A stretch of DNA of 43,418 nt, from contig JADKDL010000017.1 of NCBI GenBank assembly GCA_016714605.1, forward strand, positions 1 through 43,418, given 5' to 3'. The DNA is from Bacteroidales bacterium. Its GTDB lineage: Bacteria; Bacteroidota; Bacteroidia; Bacteroidales; UBA1715. The translations under genes and the position numbers were made by a program. Below, piece after piece: positions 39,129 to 43,418 of this stretch (its first letter is position 1; every line of letters starts with the position of its first letter). A model generated the notes under the pieces. That model worked only from the letters and a program-made list of their open reading frames with translations. It had not been told where the DNA came from and did no database searches.

Positions 39129-39791
39129 TTATTTACTTACTATATCTTTTATCGACTTGAACTTATTATTATGTTTGGCAAGTTGTTTAGCACCTTCATC
39201 GGTAATTAAATCATAAAACCACTTAGTTATATATCCTTGTTTGTATGCTTCGTCTACTGTTAAATGTTTTCCTTCCTCTTTTGTTTCAGGTTTATATTGC
39301 TGTGATTGTTCTTTCTTTTTTGTTTCGTTTTGCTTTTCTGTAATTATCTGAGTAGCATTTTTTTTAATCCAAAACGTTTCGTTTTTAATTTCAACCTTTT
39401 CGTAATGATTCCAAACACCGCCATCATTTACGATTTTAAGCATCTCGTTTCTTGTATAAAGTTTCTCTCTTTTGTCAAACGAAAGAAACTGTGCTATTGT
39501 AGGATTAGGATAAACGCATGTATCAATCACATGAGCCACTGAATCCCGAAGCCTTTTATCAGTAAACTTATTATCTCTGATTCTCTCTGAAAACAACAAA
39601 TAAAACTCAGGAGGCAAAGACGGAAATGAACATTTTATGTTTGCTATCTGTTTTATAATTTCTTCCTTGCTTAGTTTGTCCTGATAATGCGATATAAAGT
39701 TTTCGCCTTGCTCATTAGTCCAAATCTGCGAATTGACTTGAAACAATGTCGGTAAGTTGCTGCATGGTTGCTCCGGTGCTGAATATTCCAT
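39129..39791 (-). CDS. Replication accessory protein (helicase-loader-like position)
   Basis: 220 residues, mainly helical. The first 25 residues overlap the initiator gene by 77 nt, an unusually long overlap, so the real start could be further in (an in-frame alternative such as TTG). The middle has a CSFPSLPPEFYLLFSERIRD segment, then a disordered Gln/Lys-rich linker, and a C-terminal helix pair. Its place after the initiator fits a helicase loader or primosome protein, but no P-loop is visible. The role is inferred from position. Confidence 0.5.
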   Translation of the reverse strand: MEYSAPEQPCSNLPTLFQVNSQIWTNEQGENFISHYQDKLSKEEIIKQIANIKCSFPSLPPEFYLLFSERIRDNKFTDKRLRDSVAHVIDTCVYPNPTIAQFLSFDKREKLYTRNEMLKIVNDGGVWNHYEKVEIKNETFWIKKNATQIITEKQNETKKKEQSQQYKPETKEEGKHLTVDEAYKQGYITKWFYDLITDEGAKQLAKHNNKFKSIKDIVSK

Positions 39792-40569
39792 TTTTTTCTG
39801 TTTTTTGTGAATCTATCAAAAGTTTATTAAATTTTTCTCTTAAGGTCTTAAACGAGAGTATATTTTTTTTCCAACTAAAATCGCCCTTTGGTTTTTCATT
39901 TTCTAAGAATCCGAATACTTTTATTAAATTTTCTAATGTGTGTTTATCGGTTTCAATTATATGTCTTATTTCATCAATTGCACTTCCTTTTGTTTTTTCA
40001 ACATGAACAGTACTTGCTCCAAAGTCTTGTAAGTTTCTTATGAATAAATCTCGAAATGAAATAGCAGCATTATAATATCTTTCATTTAAGTGAGGGTAGT
40101 CAGAAATGTTAATTTCTGATAAAAGACGTTTCTTATAACTATTATTTAATTCTTTACTTTCTTTATATTCTTTACTTTCTTTAGTTGTGGACTGTTGCGT
40201 TTCTGTCGCGTTTTGTTTCCGTTTTGATTCCGTTTTGTTTCCGTTTTCTATTTGCTGATAACTATCATAATTACAGACTAATAGCCGTGTTGTAACCGTT
40301 TCATTAACCGTTTTAATCATGTTGTCACTTTCAAGCATACTGAAATAATTGTTTACAACTGTTTTTGATACTCCCCAACGTTCGCCCCACGACTTTAAAC
40401 TCATCAAACATTCACCTCTATTACATTCAAATACTTTATATCCTATTGAGACTCTTTTAGACTCATAATTTGCCATTAATAGTATATCTATCCACCATTT
40501 AAATTTAATAGGGTCTTTAAATATCCAATGATTATTTATTGAGCGGTTTATTTTAATCCATCCTGACAT
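39715..40569 (-). CDS. Replication initiator / replisome organiser
   Basis: 284 residues. Residues 1-95 resemble phage replisome organisers: GWIKINRSINNHWIFKDPIK, WWIDILLMANYE, then a winged-helix-like SLKSWGERWGVSKTVVNNYF. A low-complexity linker at about 108-145 (KESKEYKESKEL) is encoded by repeated DNA, and the C-terminal helical domain (about 160-260) may bind the loader. Iterons inside the linker region suggest that the origin lies within the gene, as in lambda O. The call rests on the winged-helix pattern and position. Confidence 0.7.
   Translation of the reverse strand: MSGWIKINRSINNHWIFKDPIKFKWWIDILLMANYESKRVSIGYKVFECNRGECLMSLKSWGERWGVSKTVVNNYFSMLESDNMIKTVNETVTTRLLVCNYDSYQQIENGNKTESKRKQNATETQQSTTKESKEYKESKELNNSYKKRLLSEINISDYPHLNERYYNAAISFRDLFIRNLQDFGASTVHVEKTKGSAIDEIRHIIETDKHTLENLIKVFGFLENEKPKGDFSWKKNILSFKTLREKFNKLLIDSQKTEKNGIFSTGATMQQLTDIVSSQFADLD
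40209..40248. repeat. Iterons, candidate replication origin
   Basis: Three tandem 11-nt units, CGTTTTGTTTC, CGTTTTGATTC and CGTTTTGTTTC, plus a partial fourth (CGTTTTC). Directly to the left, 40150-40195 holds a second repeated AT-rich tract (TTCTTTACTTTCTTTA twice) that could unwind. The pattern of iterons plus AT-rich tract in an initiator gene is that of lambda-type origins. Confidence 0.6.
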
Positions 40570-40607
40570 ATATTGTTTAATATTTTCACTGATTAATACA
40601 AAAAAAA

Positions 40608-40745
40608 TTACTCTTTAATTAGTTGATAACTTCCTATTTTTTTACCCTCTAATTTCTTGCGCTTTAATTGCTGATATACATTTTGCACACTCATATTATG
40701 CTTAATAGCATAGTCTTTTACTGGTATGTATTTTTCTTTTTCCAT
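40608..40745 (-). CDS. Small HTH/excisionase-like protein
   Basis: 45 residues from ATG 40745 to TAA 40608. YIPVKDYAIKHNMSVQNVYQ followed by QLKRKKLEGKKIGSYQLIKE has the MerR/excisionase-type winged-helix layout (alpha-turn-alpha, then a beta hairpin). It may regulate the initiator gene, which starts 38 nt downstream. The -7 box TATATTTG lies only 4 nt before the ATG, so its mRNA may be leaderless. Confidence 0.5.
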   Translation of the reverse strand: MEKEKYIPVKDYAIKHNMSVQNVYQQLKRKKLEGKKIGSYQLIKE

Positions 40746-40749
40746 TTTA

Positions 40750-40778
40750 CAAATATAGTTTAATATTTTAAATTACAA
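40750..40778 (-). promoter_or_regulatory. Bacteroidetes-type promoter for the small HTH gene
   Basis: Minus-strand TTG (40776-40778), 18-nt spacer, TATATTTG (40750-40757). Transcription would begin at or very near the ATG at 40745. Confidence 0.55.
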
Positions 40779-40814
40779 TGAATGTTTATTATTTATTTTT
40801 AAATTATTTTACAT

Positions 40815-40841
40815 AACAGAGTAACTTTTTGCTACTCTGTT
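40815..40841. terminator. Perfect 9-bp hairpin
   Basis: AACAGAGTA (40815-40823) pairs with TACTCTGTT (40833-40841) around a 9-nt loop. The T-rich flank follows on the plus strand, where no gene needs ending; on the minus strand the flank is mixed. It may be a bidirectional terminator or an operator between the HNH gene and the replication operon. Confidence 0.45.
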
Positions 40842-40924
40842 AATTTTTATTGTAGGGATTTACCTATTTTTAAACATATCAACTTAACAAACATATAAGC
40901 TAATATATAGTGTTTATTTTCCGA

Positions 40925-40954
40925 TTTGCAAATATTTTATATCGTTATTTTATA
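40925..40954. repeat. 30-nt direct repeat, copy 1 (downstream of HNH gene)
   Basis: Matches 41327-41356 at 29 of 30 positions. It contains the 18-nt unit TTATATCGTTATTTTATA, which also forms the end of the gene at 41521. The HNH stop codon lies in it. Confidence 0.8.
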
Positions 40955-41262
40955 CTTTCAAAATAAAATATTATAGGTTTTAATGTCTCTTGAATCAGTC
41001 CGTATTTTTTAGCCATTCTGTAATTAGCAGAATATATATCTAACCGTCTAACTTGCTCGTATATTTCATTCCTAAATGTCTCTATATCATGTGCTGACTT
41101 CCATTTATTGCAACTTATACATGAAGGGTTTAAATTATCATCATGATTAACATCAGATTCAGTTAAATGTGTCAGAAAATATGGAACTCTTTTTTTATTT
41201 CTAACATGTTCTATAAAAAATGTTTTAGGAATAATATGGTCTATGTGCATTTGACTTAACAT
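40945..41262 (-). CDS. HNH endonuclease, N-terminus probably further upstream
   Basis: 105 residues from the first ATG (41262). The HNH core is HIDHIIPKTFF, a DDNLNPSCISCNKWKSAHD zinc-binding end, and a final helix. The matching first half of the zinc site, GKCAYCGC, is encoded in frame just upstream (CxxC at 41275-41286) but no ATG, GTG or TTG precedes it before the stop near 41349. Either an unusual start (for example ATA near 41337) is used or the start was lost when the direct repeat formed. The gene is likely a homing-type or mobile nuclease. Confidence 0.7.
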   Translation of the reverse strand: MLSQMHIDHIIPKTFFIEHVRNKKRVPYFLTHLTESDVNHDDNLNPSCISCNKWKSAHDIETFRNEIYEQVRRLDIYSANYRMAKKYGLIQETLKPIIFYFESIK

Positions 41263-41326
41263 TATTTCACATCCACAATAAGCGCATTTACCATTATATT
41301 TTTGATGTATTTTTTCTCGTTGTTGT

Positions 41327-41356
41327 TTTGCAAATATGTTATATCGTTATTTTATA
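41327..41356. repeat. 30-nt direct repeat, copy 2 (upstream of HNH gene)
   Basis: Near-identical to 40925-40954, 402 nt away. Its 18-nt part 41339-41356 repeats the last codons and stop of the 41521-41985 gene. Confidence 0.8.
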
Positions 41357-41521
41357 ATTAAATATATGGTTAAAGTTCTTTAATGCGATTTGTAGCAATT
41401 ACAACAATCTATTTTTAACACACACTTGAAGTACTATACTGTACGTTGTGTTTTTTCATGCTATTATTATATATAGATTGTACGCATTTACCATGTTTGG
41501 AAAATAACCATATATTTAATT
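41356..41521. repeat. 166-nt nested inverted repeat, MITE-like
   Basis: Perfect 17-nt inverted ends (41356-41372 and 41505-41521). Inside, AATGCG/CGCATT, ACAATCTAT/ATAGATTGT and AACACA/TGTGTT pair in nested order toward a centre with GTAC-tatact-GTAC. It is flanked by the 18-nt repeat at 41339-41356 and 41521-41538. No gene lies in it. The structure resembles a miniature mobile element or a large RNA/DNA hairpin. Confidence 0.7.
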
Positions 41522-41985
41522 TATATCGTTATTTTATAAAATTCGTCACCTATTTTTATACATCCTGATTCAAAAGCATCTACTTTCTGAGCCAGTGCCG
41601 GAATTATATTTTCTTTTCTGATTTCACGATAATCAGGTACTTTGTCGAAAACTAGCATTGTCAAATCAGCATAGAAGTTTTTCATGTTTTCAATGAAACT
41701 TTTCATATCTATTTCTTTGTTCACGTTAATTAAAGCCTTTGATAATACCATTGATGACTTGTATTTTTTTAAAGCGTTTTTGTTTGCTTCAATTTTTGCA
41801 TCAAATATCTTTTTAATGTTGTATTTTTCAAGACCAGTTAATTTAATGTCTTTTTTACTGCTTTCTATTGCTGCTTCATTTTGCTTGTTTAAGTCTCGAA
41901 AAACCTCTTCTATGTATGTTAAAGCGATGTTTTCAAATATAGTTCCGTTAAAGATGTTTTTCTCTATTATGTATTGATTTGACAT
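41521..41985 (-). CDS. Hypothetical helical protein
   Basis: 154 residues, Lys/Ile/Asn-rich and helical (YIEEVFRDLNKQNEAAIESS, then FYADLTMLVFDKVPDYREIR). It ends GDEFYKITI, and the DNA for its last five codons plus stop is copied twice more downstream around the inverted repeat and HNH gene. Upstream it has the palindromic element 42003-42033. No family recognised. Confidence 0.5.
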   Translation of the reverse strand: MSNQYIIEKNIFNGTIFENIALTYIEEVFRDLNKQNEAAIESSKKDIKLTGLEKYNIKKIFDAKIEANKNALKKYKSSMVLSKALINVNKEIDMKSFIENMKNFYADLTMLVFDKVPDYREIRKENIIPALAQKVDAFESGCIKIGDEFYKITI

Positions 41986-42002
41986 GTTATTAATAGTTAG
42001 TA

Positions 42003-42033
42003 TGTTACTGTAGTTTATACGTATATTTATTAC
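42003..42033. repeat. Duplicated upstream element with palindrome, copy 2
   Basis: 29 of 31 positions match 38056-38086, including the perfect palindrome TATACGTATA. It lies 18-48 nt upstream of ATG 41985. Confidence 0.6.
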
Positions 42034-42068
42034 AGATTCAAGTAATGATTGTTTTTTTAGTTTGCATG

Positions 42069-42473
42069 TTAATTTAAATATTCCGAGTTATCAAACTTAT
42101 TGCCGATTACCTCGCAATAGTTAAGAAAGTCTTCTTGTATTTCATCGTAAAATGTAAATGGAAATTCGTATATATATTTACTTTTACTTATGAGTTTATA
42201 ACCAAAACAAGCTTTTTCTTCAATCCATACAACTAGATAAATTAAATCTTTATTGCCTTTTTTAAATCTAAATATCTCATTATGATAAATCTTAGTACAT
42301 TTTTTATCTTTCAATCCAGTAAACTGAGAGATTGTGTCCGGTTCTATTTCATAATTTTCGATAATATCAATATCGAAGTCTTCCGCATATATATATTTAC
42401 TGTCGAATGTCGGAACTCCAAACAGCCACTCTCCGGTTGTTTTCTTTTTTGCTTTGTAGTCTAAGTTTGCCAT
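42069..42473 (-). CDS. YopX family protein
   Basis: 134 residues. The signature QFTGLKDKKCTKIYHNEIFR matches the YopX pattern (QFTGLKDKNGKxIYEGDI), and the ending FLNYCEVIGNKFDNSEYL matches the usual EVIGNIYDNPEL. YopX proteins are small beta-barrel-like proteins widespread in phages of Firmicutes and Bacteroidetes; their function is not known. The Gly-Asp pair normally in EGD is changed to HNE here. Confidence 0.8.
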   Translation of the reverse strand: MANLDYKAKKKTTGEWLFGVPTFDSKYIYAEDFDIDIIENYEIEPDTISQFTGLKDKKCTKIYHNEIFRFKKGNKDLIYLVVWIEEKACFGYKLISKSKYIYEFPFTFYDEIQEDFLNYCEVIGNKFDNSEYLN

Positions 42474-42476
42474 ATT

Positions 42477-42599
42477 CTAATAAATTAAGGTTATTACTAA
42501 GAATGCGATTATAAATCCTACTATTCCTAAAACAGTCAATAGAACTGAGAGAATTAGGGAATCTTTGTCAAAGTCCGAGTTTTCGTATTCGTTGTTCAT
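42477..42599 (-). CDS. Membrane micro-protein
   Basis: 40 residues from ATG 42599 to TAG 42477: acidic head MNNEYENSDFDKDS and a membrane helix LILSVLLTVLGIVGFIIAFL. It sits 4 nt upstream of the YopX start. Of the same build as the micro-proteins near 30.4 kb. Confidence 0.45.
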   Translation of the reverse strand: MNNEYENSDFDKDSLILSVLLTVLGIVGFIIAFLVITLIY

Positions 42600-42600
42600 A

Positions 42601-42732
42601 TTACTTTACTATTTGTCGATTAATTACATCAGGCTTAATAGTGCCTCTAATTTGTTCTAATATTTCTGACTTTGTTAATTCTAATGTTCCGAGTAATTCA
42701 ATTGCTGAAAAGCCTTTGTTTATTCGTCTCAT
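42601..42732 (-). CDS. Small protein, 5' end possibly frameshifted
   Basis: The clean reading is 43 residues from ATG 42732 (MRRINKGFSAIELLGTLELT). The same frame stays open upstream and encodes KVYTIVVSIDEKGKQT, but the ATG that would begin it (near 42785) is one base out of frame. One more A in the AAAAA run after that ATG would give a 61-residue protein. Either the sequence has a one-base error or the gene has been damaged. Helical C-terminus; no family recognised. Confidence 0.45.
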   Translation of the reverse strand: MRRINKGFSAIELLGTLELTKSEILEQIRGTIKPDVINRQIVK

Positions 42733-42787
42733 TGTCTGTTTTCCTTTTTCGTCTATTGAAACTACTATCGTGTATACTTTTTCATGT

Positions 42788-42976
42788 TTACTTACTTTTT
42801 ACTTCCTGATAATTAACCGAGTCTCCTTTATCTCTAAAATCCTTACTACAATTCTTAGTATAACCTAAGCAATCTTCTTTGTTTTGAAAATAGCAGCCAT
42901 TACAGCCGCCTTCGCATACTTGCAGCTCAATGTATTCGTATGTGAATATAGTGCCTATTGGGAGTTGTGTTTTCAT
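42788..42976 (-). CDS. Small Cys-rich phage protein
   Basis: 62 residues with the spacing CEGGCNGCYFQNKEDC followed by CSKDF, which looks like a small zinc- or disulfide-stabilised fold. I have seen this CxxCYF pattern in early genes of Bacteroides-type phages but know of no assigned role. It lies 1 nt after the next upstream gene. Confidence 0.55.
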   Translation of the reverse strand: MKTQLPIGTIFTYEYIELQVCEGGCNGCYFQNKEDCLGYTKNCSKDFRDKGDSVNYQEVKSK

Positions 42977-42977
42977 A

Positions 42978-43409
42978 TCAATAAGCTATTGGTGTGTTAT
43001 TATGTGGGTAGCGTTGGATGTTTGAGTCGGTGCAATGAGTGTAATAGAAAGCATTTTCAAAATTAAATATTCTATTTTCTATACTTTTATTGCTAAGAAG
43101 TCTTTTTAAATTATCTATTTTATAAAACTTACCTCTCCATTCAACCTCTGTATTGTCTACAGGCATACCGTCTGCGACCCATTTAAGATATGTTTCTCTA
43201 TGATTTCTAATTGATATAATCGAACATTCGCCTTTATCGGAAATATGTCCAATTACATCATTACCGTACTTTACACATAGATAGTTACTATCACCTACTT
43301 TTAAATGCAACTTCTTACTTTCTTCATAAGTCACTACTACCTGATTATCTATAATTTCGTGAGAAACTACCTTAATATCTTCTGGCAGTTTAAATGCTAC
43401 TTTTTTCAT
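42978..43409 (-). CDS. Hypothetical protein
   Basis: 143 residues, alpha/beta. The first 55 residues are beta-rich (HEIIDNQVVVTYEESKKLHL), the C-terminal part contains WRGKFYKIDNLKRLLSNKSI. It is the first gene of the window in transcription order, and its promoter is presumably beyond the right edge. No family recognised. Confidence 0.5.
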   Translation of the reverse strand: MKKVAFKLPEDIKVVSHEIIDNQVVVTYEESKKLHLKVGDSNYLCVKYGNDVIGHISDKGECSIISIRNHRETYLKWVADGMPVDNTEVEWRGKFYKIDNLKRLLSNKSIENRIFNFENAFYYTHCTDSNIQRYPHNNTPIAY

Positions 43410-43418
43410 ATTATTTAT

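Overview
The window looks like the genome, or most of it, of a tailed phage or prophage of siphovirus type that infects a low-GC Bacteroidetes host such as a Flavobacterium-like bacterium. The evidence is that all convincing genes lie on the minus strand, and that a full packaging, capsid, neck and long non-contractile tail module is present (terminase, portal, minor head protein, scaffold, capsid, connectors, a 1182-residue tape measure). Several promoters fit the Bacteroidetes pattern TTG-N18-22-TAnnTTTG, leaders are A-rich without a Shine-Dalgarno motif, and Bacteroidetes-type phage families occur (Rha, YopX, a tail-tube Ig-like domain). No integrase, tRNA or CRISPR array is visible.

Transcription runs from high to low coordinates. 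43.4-39.1 kb is early and replication: small accessory proteins, a YopX protein, an HNH gene in a repeat-rich patch, a tiny HTH protein, and a replication initiator with iterons inside its gene. 39.1-35.2 kb holds an MT-A70 adenine methyltransferase, small hypotheticals, a RecT annealing protein and a PD-(D/E)XK exonuclease. 35.2-31.7 kb is an accessory block of short genes separated by long hairpins and ending in a broken cytosine methyltransferase. 31.7-28.5 kb has small regulators and membrane micro-proteins under two copies of one promoter. 28.5-21.1 kb is packaging and head. 21.1-11.5 kb is neck and tail, including a tail-assembly-chaperone pair joined by a -1 frameshift. 11.5-4.6 kb encodes three large adhesin or tail-spike proteins. 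4.6-3.3 kb is lysis (membrane protein, M15 endolysin). 3.3-0 kb is left-end cargo: a complete amidohydrolase, a secreted protein, a group of related hairpins and Rha.

The most unusual feature is the organisation at 31.7-34.8 kb and 38.1-38.8 kb. Single minus-strand genes are bounded by short sequences that are inverted copies of each other at the two ends of the same gene, for example GTTATGTGCC with GGCACATAAC, GTTGTAGCC with GGCTACAAC, and GTTATAGCC with GGCTATAAC. Neighbouring genes are joined by about 100-135 nt imperfect hairpins. This is the layout of integron gene cassettes with attC sites, here inside a phage genome. Both arrays end at the same 17-nt sequence. A second unusual patch at 40.9-41.5 kb has three copies of an 18-nt gene end separating a 164-nt nested inverted repeat and an HNH gene.

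Part of the accessory block (about 32.43-33.85 kb) carries long G/C homopolymers and many single-base deletions in otherwise intact codons, so the assembly there is probably unreliable.
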